A stretch of 64,000 nt of DNA from Bradyrhizobium sp. LHD-71 (GCF_031157255.1 NZ_JAVIFX010000001.1:186001-250000); one strand, 5' to 3'. Shown: positions 7,633-17,016, counted from the first letter of the stretch. Notes: generated from the sequence alone by a model not told the origin. Numbers and translations: made by a program.

Positions 7633-8520
7633 TCACTTGCAGGGCTTGGTCGTCTTGACGTCGAACTTGCTCATGGCGCCGGTGATGACGAAGTCGTTGT
7701 AGTCGAGCGTCAGCGCGCGCGACACGCCATTCTCGTAAAGCTCGAACGACATGGCATAGACCGGCGTCTGCTCGCCAGTACCCGACTTCGCTGCGCGGTC
7801 GTAATAGCTCACCGTCACCGGCCAACGCGCCAAGCTCTTGAGCGCCTCATTACCAGAGCCGACATCCGGGTGCGATGGCGCACGCTCACCCGGGATCGGC
7901 TGCCCGATCACCGTCAGCGTGTTGTAGATCTTCTCGCCGTTGTCGGAACCGTCATAGACGGAGAGCTCAAGGATCGATTTGCCGGCGCGCGCCGCGTCCA
8001 GGATGCGATGCACCTGCTCGGTCGGAAATACGGTCGCCTTGTCGATGGTGAAGGTTTTGGTCTGCGGCTGCTTCAGCTTGATGACGATGCCGTTCGCCGT
8101 GCGTTCGGCAGCACCGTCCACGGAGCTGGAGTTTTCGTTGTTCATCCGCGTTTCGATCCTGAACCGAAAACTCGAGCCCTTGCCCTCTTCCCAGCTCGAC
8201 GAGCGCAGGTCGCTTACCACCGTCCGGCCCTCCCCGGTGTTCAGCCGTGAGACCTGGCGGAAGTCGGTCGTATAGCCCTCGCATTCGCTGCCAGAGAAAT
8301 TGTAGACGATGCGCCCCTCGGCGGCCTCGATCGACGGGCTGCGGCGCGAGGTCTTCAATGACAGGTCGTAGGCCGCCTGATGGGCGAGGAATGGCGCCGG
8401 ACCGGCAGCGGTCGCAACTCTTATGTCCACGAGCAACGGGACCGCCAAAACGGCGAGACAAAGGCCGGATCCTAGCCCGGACTTCGCAAAGATGCCGGGA
8501 ACGCGCGCGGACAAAGGCAT
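7633..8520 (-). CDS. eipB: EipB-like cell-envelope integrity protein (DUF1849)
   Basis: The 295-residue protein matches DUF1849 (EipB), a periplasmic beta-spiral protein that maintains the envelope in Brucella. An N-terminal signal peptide (GSGLCLAVLAVPLLVDIRVATA) precedes the domain that starts FLAHQAAYDLSL. Two cysteines, in SGSECEGY near residue 85 and in the final TKPCK, fit the conserved disulfide of the family. The start at 8520 is chosen because GGAGA lies six bases upstream. In-frame ATGs further out, such as 8538, lie upstream of that site. It is divergent from the RidA gene across about 200 bases. Confidence 0.87.
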   Translation of the reverse strand: MPLSARVPGIFAKSGLGSGLCLAVLAVPLLVDIRVATAAGPAPFLAHQAAYDLSLKTSRRSPSIEAAEGRIVYNFSGSECEGYTTDFRQVSRLNTGEGRTVVSDLRSSSWEEGKGSSFRFRIETRMNNENSSSVDGAAERTANGIVIKLKQPQTKTFTIDKATVFPTEQVHRILDAARAGKSILELSVYDGSDNGEKIYNTLTVIGQPIPGERAPSHPDVGSGNEALKSLARWPVTVSYYDRAAKSGTGEQTPVYAMSFELYENGVSRALTLDYNDFVITGAMSKFDVKTTKPCK

Positions 8521-8723
8521 GAAGTCTCCGTTGATCATCGAATCGCGAGAATAGTGAGGCCACAATCGGCCCGCAACAACCGCGCCGGGGTGCAAACTTG
8601 CTGTGAGGTGTCCAAAAATGGGCGGTTTTCGTGGAGGGCACATCGTTCGCACCTTGCTTGCGACCATATGATGGGCAAAAAGAGGCATCAGTCTCAAACG
8701 AGCGTGAACGAAAGGGGTGGCCC

Positions 8724-9191
8724 GTGGCAGGTGCAGTCGAACAGAAGCTCGCAACGCAGGGTATCGTGTTGCATCAGCCCGTATCGCCGGTTGCCAACTA
8801 TGTCGGCTTCGTCCGCACGGGCAACCTCTTGATCTGCTCCGGCCAGATCTGCCTCGGTGCGGACGGCAAGCTGATCGCCAAGGGCAAGCTCGGCAAGGAC
8901 GTCACCGTGGAGCAAGGCGCTGCGGCGGCGCGCGGTTGTGCGATCAACCTCCTGGCGCAGGTCAAGGCGGCGGTGGGCGACCTCGACAAAGTCGCTCGCG
9001 TTGTGCGTCTCGGTGGCTTCGTCAATTCGATGCCGGATTTCCTCGACGGACCCAAGGTGCTGAACGGCGCGTCAGATCTGATGGTGGCGGCGTTTGGAGA
9101 CAAGGGTCGACACGCGCGCACCACGGTCGGCGTCGCGTCCCTTCCTGCTGACGCTGCTGTCGAGGTCGAGGCTATCTTCGAACTCGCCTGA
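8724..9191 (+). CDS. RidA (YjgF/YER057c/UK114) family protein
   Basis: This 155-residue protein belongs to the Rid family, whose founding member hydrolyses reactive enamine/imine intermediates of PLP enzymes. The typical motifs are GNLLICSGQI, a central GGFVNSMPDF, and a C-terminal HARTTVGVASLPADAAVEVEA. The arginine of HART corresponds to the catalytic arginine of RidA. The start is GTG at 8724, set by AAAGGGG upstream. It lies 7 bases before the glycerophosphodiesterase gene, so the two form an operon. Confidence 0.88.
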   Translation: MAGAVEQKLATQGIVLHQPVSPVANYVGFVRTGNLLICSGQICLGADGKLIAKGKLGKDVTVEQGAAAARGCAINLLAQVKAAVGDLDKVARVVRLGGFVNSMPDFLDGPKVLNGASDLMVAAFGDKGRHARTTVGVASLPADAAVEVEAIFELA

Positions 9192-9198
9192 GAAGAGA

Positions 9199-9951
9199 AT
9201 GCGCGCGCCGGACTGGCTGACCGCCCGGCCCGTGGCCCATCGCGGCCTGCACGACCGCGCGCGAGGTATCATCGAGAACATGCCGTCGGCGATCGAGGCT
9301 GCGATCGCCGGCAACTTCTCGATCGAAGTCGACGTTCAGCTTACCGCCGACGGCGAAGCGGTCGTGCATCATGACGATGTCCTGGGACGACTGAATGAGG
9401 GCCGAGCAGCACTGGTCACGCTGACGGCGGCGCAGCTGAAGCAGGTGCCGTTCAAGGATACGACCGAGCGCATGCTCACGCTTGGCGAGCTCGGCGATAT
9501 GGTCGCAGGACGCGTGGCGCTGGTTATCGAGGTGAAGAGCCGTTTCGACGGCGACCGCAAGCTGGTGACACGTGTGGCCCAGGTGTTGGCGTCCTACCGC
9601 GCCCCTGCCGTTGCGATGTCGTTCGATCCGGATCAGGTGATCGCGCTGAGGGAGCTCGCGCCCACCCTCGTGCGCGGAGTTGTCGCCCAGCGCCGCTATC
9701 ACGAGGACGAATGGACCAGGGCCTCGGTCGCGCAACGACACCAGATGACGGCGCTCCGGCACGCTTTTCGCACGCAGCCGCACTTCGTCGCCTATCGTGT
9801 CGATGAGCTGCCTGCGCCCGCCCCTTGGATCGCTCGCAAGTTGTTCGGCTGCCCGCTCCTCACCTGGACGGTGCGCACCCAGGACCAGCGTGCGCGCGCC
9901 GCTCAATACGCCGATCAGATGATTTTCGAAGGGTTTGTGCCGGAGAGTTGA
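9199..9951 (+). CDS. Glycerophosphodiester phosphodiesterase family protein
   Basis: The 250-residue protein has the GDPD TIM-barrel signature: AHRG near residues 13-16, ENMPSAIEAA, then IEVDVQLTADGEAVVHHDD with its metal and catalytic Glu, Asp and His. Later strands include VALVIEVKSRFDGD. These enzymes release glycerol-3-phosphate from deacylated phospholipids. No signal peptide is visible, so it is probably cytoplasmic like UgpQ. The start at 9199 sits 7 bases after the RidA stop. Confidence 0.88.
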   Translation: MRAPDWLTARPVAHRGLHDRARGIIENMPSAIEAAIAGNFSIEVDVQLTADGEAVVHHDDVLGRLNEGRAALVTLTAAQLKQVPFKDTTERMLTLGELGDMVAGRVALVIEVKSRFDGDRKLVTRVAQVLASYRAPAVAMSFDPDQVIALRELAPTLVRGVVAQRRYHEDEWTRASVAQRHQMTALRHAFRTQPHFVAYRVDELPAPAPWIARKLFGCPLLTWTVRTQDQRARAAQYADQMIFEGFVPES

Positions 9952-10206
9952 AGCGAGGGATCATCGGCCATGCTGGTGCGGTGTTTCTGACATTCCGATC
10001 ACTCTTGCCGCAAGCCCGTTCGTCGGAACTCCAGAAGCAAAAACCACACTAGAATCATAAAGTTGCGAGCGTTCTTTGTTGCTCGTTCGCGCGAACGACT
10101 CGCGGCGAAGTGAGCGAGCGATCGGAAACAGGACACTGCCGCCACGTGGCATTCGCGCCCCCTTATCTGCTAATCTTAGGGCATCCGCGGACAATCTCCG
10201 GTCCCT

Positions 10207-11439
10207 ATGCCCCCTTCCCAAATCGAATTTCAGGCGGTTCCCTCGATCGACGACATCCCGGCGGAGGCCTGGGATGCCTGCGCCAATCCGGCGGTCGGCA
10301 CCGATGCGAATATTTCGGCCGGCGGTTCACCCTGCACCGCCAGAGAACGGTACAATCCTTTTGTCCGGCACGCGTTCTATCATGCGCTGGAGGCCTCCCG
10401 CTCGGCCTGTCCGCGCACCGGTTGGGGGCCCCAGCACCTGATCGCCAGACGCGGCAGCGACATCGTCGGCGTGGTGCCGTGCTACCTGAAATCGCATTCG
10501 CGCGGTGAGTATGTGTTCGATCACGGCTGGGCCGACGCGTATGAGCGCGCCGGCGGGCGCTACTATCCGAAGCTGCAGGTCTCCGTGCCGTTCACGCCGG
10601 CGAGTGGCCCTCGCCTGCTCGTCCGCGAGGGTGCTGCCGACACGACCGCGGTCCGCGATCTGCTCGCAAAAGGCCTGATGGCCCTGTGCCGGACCGTGAA
10701 GGCCTCGTCCGTCCACGTCACGTTCACACGAAAGGACGAGTGGGAACTGTTGGCGAAGAACGGCTTCCTGCAACGAACCGACAAGCAATTCCATTGGGAG
10801 AACCAAGGCTATTGCAGCTTTGAGGATTTCCTTGGTGCCCTCAACTCGCGCCATCGTAAGCAGGTCAAGCGCGAGCGGCGCGAAGCCGTCGCGAACGGCA
10901 TCACCATCGAGCATCTGACCGGCAAGGATCTGAACGAAGCCGCCTTCGACGCCTTCTTCAGGTTCTACATGGAGACCGGCTCACGCAAATGGGGCTCGCC
11001 ATATCTCACCCGTGAGTTCTATTCGCGCGTCGCCGAGTCGATGCCTGACGACATTCTGCTGGTGATGGCGAGGCGCAATGGTCGCTGGATTGCAGGTGCA
11101 ATCAACTTCATCGGCTCGGAGACGCTGTTCGGTCGCCATTGGGGCGCGATCGAGCACCACCCGTTCCTGCATTTCGAAGTCTGCTACTATCAGGCCATCG
11201 AGTTTGCGATCCGACGCGGCCTGAAACGCGTCGAGGCCGGTGCCCAGGGCGAGCACAAGCTGGCGCGAGGTTATCTGCCGACGGAGACGTTCTCGGCACA
11301 TTACATCCCCGACCCGGGGTTCCGGCATGCCGTCGCCGGCTATCTCAAGCGCGAGCGGCAATATGTGTCGCATGCGGTGGACGAGCTGACAGAGTATGCG
11401 CCGTTCCGGAAGGCCACCGACAGCAGCGACGAGGCATGA
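10207..11439 (+). CDS. COG3146-type acyltransferase-like protein (tandem GNAT/FemAB fold)
   Basis: The 410-residue protein matches a conserved bacterial family related to GNAT and FemX/FemAB transferases. The order is WDACANP, then a large domain with YVFDHGWADAYERAGGRYYPKL, then SRHRKQVKRERREA, FYMETGSRKWGSPYLT, and a final EAGAQGEHKLARGYLPTETFSAHYI. FemAB-like proteins add amino acids to peptidoglycan, but the substrate of this branch is not established. It is downstream of the RidA-GDPD pair after a gap of 255 bases that holds a 16-bp palindrome at 10083-10098, and it lies 67 bases before the HIT gene. Confidence 0.8.
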   Translation: MPPSQIEFQAVPSIDDIPAEAWDACANPAVGTDANISAGGSPCTARERYNPFVRHAFYHALEASRSACPRTGWGPQHLIARRGSDIVGVVPCYLKSHSRGEYVFDHGWADAYERAGGRYYPKLQVSVPFTPASGPRLLVREGAADTTAVRDLLAKGLMALCRTVKASSVHVTFTRKDEWELLAKNGFLQRTDKQFHWENQGYCSFEDFLGALNSRHRKQVKRERREAVANGITIEHLTGKDLNEAAFDAFFRFYMETGSRKWGSPYLTREFYSRVAESMPDDILLVMARRNGRWIAGAINFIGSETLFGRHWGAIEHHPFLHFEVCYYQAIEFAIRRGLKRVEAGAQGEHKLARGYLPTETFSAHYIPDPGFRHAVAGYLKRERQYVSHAVDELTEYAPFRKATDSSDEA

Positions 11440-11506
11440 CAATCTGCACTGTCACATCCGGCCTGGTAATTGAAAACCTGGCACTCACGGCCACTTCGAG
11501 GACACG

Positions 11507-11932
11507 ATGACCGCTTACGATAACGACAACATCTTCGCCAAGATCCTGCGCGGCGAACTGCCTGCCTTCAAGATTTACGAGGACGACAAGACCTTCGTAT
11601 TTCTCGACATCATGCCGCGCTGCCCAGGCCATGCACTGGTGATTCCGAAGGCGCCGGCGCGAAACATCTTCGACATCACTCCGGATGATTTTGCCGCCGT
11701 CTCCCGCACAGCGCACAAGATCGCAGCGGCCGGCAAGAAGGCGTTTGCCGCCGATGGCGTCACGGTCCAGCAGTTCAACGAACGCGCCGGCGGCCAGGTG
11801 GTCTTCCATCTGCATATGCATGTGATGCCGCGTCACGACGGCGTGGCTCTTTTGCCAGCGGCAAGCCGCAAGGAAGATATGAAGGTGCTGGAGGATCATG
11901 CCACGCGGATGATCGCGGCGCTGAAAAGTTGA
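11507..11932 (+). CDS. HIT family nucleotide-binding hydrolase
   Basis: This 141-residue protein is a histidine-triad hydrolase of the HINT-like branch. The triad HLHMHVM is at residues 101-107 (H101, H103, H105), preceded by GHALVIPK and NERAGGQVVFH. Such proteins cleave phosphoramidate and other nucleotide conjugates. Length and motif spacing are normal. The start at 11507 follows CGAGGACACG. Confidence 0.93.
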   Translation: MTAYDNDNIFAKILRGELPAFKIYEDDKTFVFLDIMPRCPGHALVIPKAPARNIFDITPDDFAAVSRTAHKIAAAGKKAFAADGVTVQQFNERAGGQVVFHLHMHVMPRHDGVALLPAASRKEDMKVLEDHATRMIAALKS

Positions 11933-12187
11933 TGAAAGGCTCTCGGCCCGTCGCCGGTGAGCCTCCTGCCGCCGCATCGACGACCTCGCGCATGAATGCG
12001 CGGAGTGCGACAGCCTCTCGCACCGAGTTGCATCTCAGCCCTTGACTCCAAGTGTTCCAGGACGATGACGGTCTTGCATCATATCGTCATCAAAAACTCA
12101 CATCTGAACCGCTTAACGAGGCTACACCGCGCCAGAGCACGTCTGCCGCTCTGGCGTTTCCGCAAGGTTTTCACGACGGACCCGAAC

Positions 12188-13264
12188 ATGCGAAATGAAT
12201 TGAACAGGAAGCGACTGGTTACGATATCCGTTGTTCAATTCTTCGCCAGCGTCTGCATCATGGTGCGGCACTATTCTTATTTTCTGGAGCCTTACTTCCC
12301 CGACGTCGCGACGGTGTTGGGACGGGTGACATTCAGCGACTATTTTTTCTGCTGCTCGGGCTTCCTGCTGCATTATGTCAACTTGAACAAGGACAGCGTC
12401 GCTGCCGGCCCGTTGGTCAAGAAGAGATTCTGGAAGCTCTATCCGCTCCATTTTGCCACCTGCCTGTTCTACATCGCCATCATCGTGATGACGGAGCGCA
12501 TGGGCGGTCTCGGTGGTACGCGTTCCACATGGGAATGCGTCATCCCGACGGTGACGTTGACCCATGCACTGGGTACGCTCGACCAGCGCTGCATGAATTA
12601 CCCATCGTGGTTCCTGAGCGCGCTGTTCGTCATGTATATCGCCTATGCGCCGCTCCATTTTCTCGTGCGAAAGGCAGGTGCATGGACGCTCGCCGTCATC
12701 ATCATTGCTGCCGTGCTCATCTATGAAGTGGCTTACCGACTGGCCGGCCTTCCGCACTGGACCACGCTCACCTACGATTTGGGTGTCCTGCGCGGCATCC
12801 CGACATTTCTCGCCGGCATGCTGATCGCCGAATGCCTGCCGGCGATCAGGGACCGCGTCACGAGTTTCCTTCCCGCTTATGTGGTGTTCGTTGCGTCGCT
12901 TGCCGGAATGATGATCGGCATGGATCCTTTGATACCCTATGCCGTGCTCCAGGTCGGTCTGGTTGCCCTGCTCGCAGGCGCGGAACTGAACAACGCCAAC
13001 AGCTTCCTGCGCAATCCTACACTCACGCCGGTGGGCGCCTGGTCGTTCCCTCTCTACCTGCTGCACGTACCGGTGGCGGCCGTGGTGATGAACTTCCTGT
13101 TCGTCCGCATCCTCCACGTCCAGGGCGGCATGGTCGTTGTCGCGATGCTGGTAACGGGGTTGGTTGCAGTCACCGCCTCTTATGTCGTCCATAAGCTGCA
13201 GGACGACTGGGGACCGAAATGGTGGACGACGCGGCGCTTCGGCTCGGCCTCGTCGTCACCCTGA
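12188..13264 (+). CDS. Acyltransferase-3 family integral membrane protein
   Basis: The 358-residue protein has about ten hydrophobic segments and the hallmarks of the acyltransferase-3 (OafA/OatA/NolL) family. These are a conserved histidine in the first helix (VQFFASVCIMVRHY) and RFWKLYPLHF after the second. Such proteins transfer acetyl or other acyl groups to exported polysaccharides or lipids. The start at 12188 places the first helix at the usual distance; further in-frame starts at 11996 and 12065 would add an unrelated polar extension. It lies 6 bases from a convergent gene. The glycan substrate is unknown. Confidence 0.82.
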   Translation: MRNELNRKRLVTISVVQFFASVCIMVRHYSYFLEPYFPDVATVLGRVTFSDYFFCCSGFLLHYVNLNKDSVAAGPLVKKRFWKLYPLHFATCLFYIAIIVMTERMGGLGGTRSTWECVIPTVTLTHALGTLDQRCMNYPSWFLSALFVMYIAYAPLHFLVRKAGAWTLAVIIIAAVLIYEVAYRLAGLPHWTTLTYDLGVLRGIPTFLAGMLIAECLPAIRDRVTSFLPAYVVFVASLAGMMIGMDPLIPYAVLQVGLVALLAGAELNNANSFLRNPTLTPVGAWSFPLYLLHVPVAAVVMNFLFVRILHVQGGMVVVAMLVTGLVAVTASYVVHKLQDDWGPKWWTTRRFGSASSSP

Positions 13265-13270
13265 CGCGGT

Positions 13271-13894
13271 CTACGTGTTACTCCAGAGCCGCGTCGTGTA
13301 GCTCGCGGCAACTCTGTCGTCGATCTGCTTTTCAGCTGTCTGGTCGCCATCCATCCTCGGTGCAATCACCTTGCCGAACGAGATGCGTCTGGCCTCTCCC
13401 CACGAGTCTGGTTCCCAGAGCCGCGCCCGCAAGAACGCGCGTGCGCAGTGAAAGAAGCATCTTTCGATGTGGATGCGGATCGCCAGCAGCGCCGGCCGCT
13501 TCTCCGACCCGAGCCGCTGCAGCAGCTCGGTATCATCGAAGACCTCCGCCCGCCCCGAGACGCGCAAGGTTTCTCCGGTGCGCGGGCGCACGAAAATCAG
13601 GCCGACGCTTCCCATGGCAAGGATGTTTTGCAGGCCGAAGGCGAGATTGTTGCCCGCGCGCTCCGGCATCAGCAGCGTCTTGGCGTTCTCGATCTTGACG
13701 AAGCCCGGCTCATCGCCCTTGGGCGACACTTCGACCGCTCCAGCCTTGTCAGCCGTTGCCAGAAACACGAACGGACTGGTTTCAACGAACTCTCTTGCCT
13801 GCTCGTCGAGCTCCGGCAGAATCTTGAGCCTGGTCGTCGCGCGTGGCTCGGGGAGCACTTGCCTCAACTGCTCGACAGTCGTGATGCGCGCCAT
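13271..13894 (-). CDS. Pyridoxamine 5'-phosphate oxidase-like flavoprotein
   Basis: The 207-residue protein has the split-barrel FMN-binding pattern of the PPOX family: FVFLATADKAGAVEVSPKGDEPGF, then LLMPERAGNNLAFGLQNIL and GLIFVRPRTGETLRVSGRA. It resembles the stand-alone FMN-binding type related to mycobacterial MSMEG_1061, not biosynthetic PdxH. Substrate and electron donor are unknown. It is the distal member of a minus-strand series that includes trmO and azlCD. Confidence 0.83.
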   Translation of the reverse strand: MARITTVEQLRQVLPEPRATTRLKILPELDEQAREFVETSPFVFLATADKAGAVEVSPKGDEPGFVKIENAKTLLMPERAGNNLAFGLQNILAMGSVGLIFVRPRTGETLRVSGRAEVFDDTELLQRLGSEKRPALLAIRIHIERCFFHCARAFLRARLWEPDSWGEARRISFGKVIAPRMDGDQTAEKQIDDRVAASYTTRLWSNT

Positions 13895-13958
13895 GTGGGC
13901 CTCCGCGGGCTGGACGGGGTTCCAGCGTAGCCGATATCGGCTGTCCCGTCAGCCGTCG

Positions 13959-14414
13959 TCATCCGGAATGAGGGCAGCGATCCGGCTTGATGTCGATCAA
14001 GGGGGTGCCATCCAGGCAATCGAGCCCGCGGACCGAGACGATATTGCCTTCGATGCCGACCAGTTTGACCTGCGACAGTCCCAGCGGATTGGGGCGTACT
14101 GGCGAGCGTAGCGCGAAGGTGCCTAGCGTCGTTCCATTGCTTCTCGGGCTTTGAGTCACGAGGTCGCGGCGCGACTGATGCAACCAGTAGATCACAAAAA
14201 TTGTCTCAAATGCGTCGAGCCCCTTCAGGGCCGGCGCCCATTTGTCGAACACTTCGATGCGGCAAATGGGGCCGTCATCGCGTCCCTGCCGCGGCGTCTC
14301 GGCGCGGCTGGTCCAGGGCGTGTGCATCCGGCCGATAAACTCCAGGCCGGCGTCACCGGCGGCCGGCGGCGATACCGCGATCTCGCCGGCGCGGATTTCA
14401 TTGATGTCGGCCAT
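13959..14414 (-). CDS. trmO: tRNA (N6-threonylcarbamoyladenosine-37) methyltransferase TrmO
   Basis: This 151-residue protein belongs to the TrmO/TsaA beta-barrel family that methylates t6A37 of tRNA using S-adenosylmethionine. Visible family features are FIGRMHTPW, the central FDKWAPALKGLDAFETIFVIYWLHQSRRD, then FALRSPVRPNPLGLSQVKLVGI and DCLDGTPLIDIKPD. The start at 14414 gives the family length; the open frame continues upstream to 14747 through the azlD region as a shadow. It follows azlD by 20 bases on the same strand. Confidence 0.88.
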   Translation of the reverse strand: MADINEIRAGEIAVSPPAAGDAGLEFIGRMHTPWTSRAETPRQGRDDGPICRIEVFDKWAPALKGLDAFETIFVIYWLHQSRRDLVTQSPRSNGTTLGTFALRSPVRPNPLGLSQVKLVGIEGNIVSVRGLDCLDGTPLIDIKPDRCPHSG

Positions 14415-14434
14415 CGTGCAACTCCTTGCGTCAG

Positions 14435-14779
14435 CTAGGTCAACCACCATTTGCCGCCGAGCAATACCAGTTCCGCACCGATGACGCCGGCGAGCACCGA
14501 GCGACGAACCAGAAGATAGATCACAAAACCGGCGATGAAAGCCGAAAAACGCACCGGTGTCGGCACACTCGCAAGCGCGCCCGGCGGCACGATCAGCACC
14601 TGCATGATGACGCAGCCGATGATCGCAGTCGCAACTGCGCGCACCCAGACCAGGATTTCGGCGCCTTCGTCGATCTTGCGACCGGCAAGGAAACCGAACA
14701 CCCGCCAGATCTCGTTCGGCAAAACGCCGACGATCAACAGCATCCACAACGCATGCCAGTCGCCGATGAAGCTGCTCAC
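14435..14779 (-). CDS. azlD: AzlD branched-chain amino acid exporter subunit
   Basis: The 114-residue protein has four hydrophobic helices and the AzlD-family order (WRVFGFLAGRKID, then AVATAIIGCVIMQVL, then FIAGFVIYLLVRRSVLAGVIGAELVLL). AzlD pairs with AzlC to export branched-chain amino acids or analogues. Its start overlaps the azlC stop by 4 bases (minus-strand ATGA at 14776-14779), so the two are translationally coupled. Confidence 0.88.
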   Translation of the reverse strand: MSSFIGDWHALWMLLIVGVLPNEIWRVFGFLAGRKIDEGAEILVWVRAVATAIIGCVIMQVLIVPPGALASVPTPVRFSAFIAGFVIYLLVRRSVLAGVIGAELVLLGGKWWLT

Positions 14780-15504
14780 CGGCTTGCTCGCAGGCGGTGC
14801 ACCGCGTAGGCGATCGTGCCGGCCGCCACGCCGGCGATCAGCATATCGACACCGGTGTTAAGCAGGGTCGCCAGCGGCAGGAAGACAATGCCAAGCGCAA
14901 GGGCAAGCCGGTCCATCAGCATCCTGCTGTTGCTCGCCGTCGTCAGAAGGAAGCTGATCGGCGTCAGGAACAGCACCGCGGCGCCGAACAGCGGCGGTAG
15001 TATCGCCGCAAGATTGTAACCGACCAATGTCGAGACAGTCGTCGCGCCGAGCACGCCGATGCCGAGCCCATTGACGAAGGCGATCCGACGTTCGCGCGGC
15101 ACCGACGGCACCAGCCGCATGCTCTCCACCCAGACCGTCACCGCGACGAAGTGCGTAGGCAGGATCAGGTGCCAGGACTTCGTGTTCGGACCGCGCAGCA
15201 TCGGCAGCAGCGCCACCACCATCGGCAGCAGCCGGATCGCGCTGAGGGAGACTGCGACAGCGGCCTGCACCGCGGTGCCGCCGCTGCCGAGGGCGGTCAA
15301 AAGGATCATCTGTGCAGGCGCCGCCCACACCAGCGCGGTGGCCAGAATGGCCCAGAGCGGGCTGAAATTCAGGTCATGCGCCAGCGCGCCGACGCCGAGA
15401 TAGGTCGCAAACAGCGTGTAGGTCAGTATCGTTTTGAACGCCGCCAGCACGCCTTTGCCGAAGGCGTGCTGCGAACTCGACCACGGCGATTCGGCTTTAT
15501 CCAT
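14776..15504 (-). CDS. azlC: AzlC family branched-chain amino acid exporter, large subunit
   Basis: The 242-residue inner-membrane protein is AzlC-like, with about seven hydrophobic segments and the family regions FATYLGVGALAHDLNFSPLWA, WAAPAQMILLTAL and ILPTHFVAVTVWVESM. With AzlD it forms the exporter that confers azaleucine resistance in Bacillus. The start at 15504 (MDKAESPW) is preferred over 15606, which would add an arginine-rich leader. It is divergent from the WD40-cytochrome gene across about 200 bases. Confidence 0.88.
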   Translation of the reverse strand: MDKAESPWSSSQHAFGKGVLAAFKTILTYTLFATYLGVGALAHDLNFSPLWAILATALVWAAPAQMILLTALGSGGTAVQAAVAVSLSAIRLLPMVVALLPMLRGPNTKSWHLILPTHFVAVTVWVESMRLVPSVPRERRIAFVNGLGIGVLGATTVSTLVGYNLAAILPPLFGAAVLFLTPISFLLTTASNSRMLMDRLALALGIVFLPLATLLNTGVDMLIAGVAAGTIAYAVHRLRASR

Positions 15505-15705
15505 ATGCGTCACATCGGCATGACGCAGGCGGAACCGCCCGCCGTCAAGATCGAGCCGATGCAGATTGCGACATGCAGCTCTTCTCGGACTGCAATAGGC
15601 CGCCACCTACAGAAACGTTATCGCGGTTCGCATGCCGCGGCGCTTTAACGGCGGCCGCGTTCATGCTTCGATGGAGGCCGACGGCAAGGGTAATGGAGCC
15701 TGGCG

Positions 15706-17016
15706 GTGTTGCATGCTGGTCCGCGCAGCTGGGATCTCTGCAGTCTGCCGGCTCTTGCAGCCTTGGCGCTGTGGCTCGGGACCAATGCTGCGCCGGCCCA
15801 GCTTCGCGGCCACGGCGGCCCGGTCCGGGCGCTGACAATTTCCAAGGATGGGACGACGCTGCTGTCCGGCAGCTTCGACGGCAGCGCGATCCGCTGGTCG
15901 CTCACGCGCGAGGCCGCCGAGCAGGTGCTCCGCTTTCACGACGATGCGGTGAATGCCACCGCCCTGTTCAAGGACGGACGCGCCGCAACCGCCGGCGCGG
16001 ACGGTCGGATCGCCATCTGGAGCCCCGGCAGGGCGCAGCCTGACAAGGTGCTGGAAGGCCACACCGCGCCGGTCGCCGCGATCGCGCTCTCGCCCGACGG
16101 CGCGACACTGGCCTCTGCGTCATGGGATCATACCGTGCGGCTGTGGCCGGTCGCCGGCGGCGCGCCGCGCGTGCTTGAAGGGCATACGCAGAACGTCAAC
16201 GGCATAGCCTTCACCGCCGAAGGTGGCGCACTGGTCACGGCAAGCTACGATCTGACGGTCCGCATCTGGCCGCTTGACGGACGCGCGCCGTCCATCGTCA
16301 CGCTGCCGGCGCCGCTCAACGCCGTGACCGTTGCCGATGACGGCGAGATTGCAGCCGCAGGCGCCGACGGAAAGGTCCATTTCCTGACGCGCGCGGGCGA
16401 AGTGAATGGCGAGGTTGCACTTGGGCCGGCCCCCGTGGTGACGATCGCATTGTCGCATGATGGCGCGATGATCGCTGCCGCCGATATTCGTGGATCCGTG
16501 GCAATCGTCGAGCGCAAGTCGCGCACCCTGGCGCGCAGGCTGGTCGGCGCGGATCGTCCGCTCTGGTCGCTTGCATTCCTGCCCGACAACGTGACGCTGC
16601 TCACCGGAGGCACCGACGCATTGATCCGCCGCTGGAATGCGCTCACCGGTGAACCGCTTGGCGCAACCGTTCAGCAAGGTTCGGCCGATCCGCTCGCGGC
16701 GCATGCGGGCGATCGGGGCGCAGAAATCTTCCGCGCCTGCATCGCCTGTCACACGCTGGCACCCGACCAGGGCAACAGGGCCGGTCCGACGCTTGCCGGC
16801 GTTTTCGGACGGCGGATCGCGACCTTACCTGGCTACAACTTCTCTGAGCCGCTCAAGAAGCTCGACATCATCTGGACGCCGGAAACGGTGTCGAAGCTGT
16901 TCGAGGTGGGGCCTTCGACCTACACGCCCGGAACCAAGATGCCTGAGCAGGTGATCTCCTCTGCGGAGGACCGCAGAGCGTTGGTTGAATTTCTTCAACG
17001 CGTGACGAAGCGCTGA
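15706..17016 (+). CDS. Secreted WD40-repeat protein fused to cytochrome c
   Basis: The 436-residue protein starts with GTG (GGAG lies 8 bases before) and a signal peptide (LPALAALALWLGTNAAPA). Residues 33-315 form about seven WD40 blades with repeats of the LEGHT...ALSPDGATLASASWDHTVRLW type. A class I cytochrome c domain follows (335-436). Its heme-attachment motif is CIACH at 345-349, and its probable methionine ligand lies in GTKMPEQ. The protein should be periplasmic, with the propeller as docking platform or sensor and the heme for electron transfer. WD40-cytochrome fusions are known, but the partner is not evident here. It stands alone, divergent from azlC. Confidence 0.88.
   Translation: MLHAGPRSWDLCSLPALAALALWLGTNAAPAQLRGHGGPVRALTISKDGTTLLSGSFDGSAIRWSLTREAAEQVLRFHDDAVNATALFKDGRAATAGADGRIAIWSPGRAQPDKVLEGHTAPVAAIALSPDGATLASASWDHTVRLWPVAGGAPRVLEGHTQNVNGIAFTAEGGALVTASYDLTVRIWPLDGRAPSIVTLPAPLNAVTVADDGEIAAAGADGKVHFLTRAGEVNGEVALGPAPVVTIALSHDGAMIAAADIRGSVAIVERKSRTLARRLVGADRPLWSLAFLPDNVTLLTGGTDALIRRWNALTGEPLGATVQQGSADPLAAHAGDRGAEIFRACIACHTLAPDQGNRAGPTLAGVFGRRIATLPGYNFSEPLKKLDIIWTPETVSKLFEVGPSTYTPGTKMPEQVISSAEDRRALVEFLQRVTKR

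Noticed and set aside
10083-10098. Perfect 16-base palindrome TCGTTCGCGCGAACGA
   Set aside because: It is in the gap before the COG3146 gene, about 110 bases upstream, but has no T-run and no second copy, so neither terminator nor operator can be supported.
13987-14000. TTGATGTCGATCAA, a perfect FixK/FNR-type box
   Set aside because: It lies inside the trmO coding region near its 3' end, where it encodes part of LIDIKPD. No promoter position fits a downstream gene.
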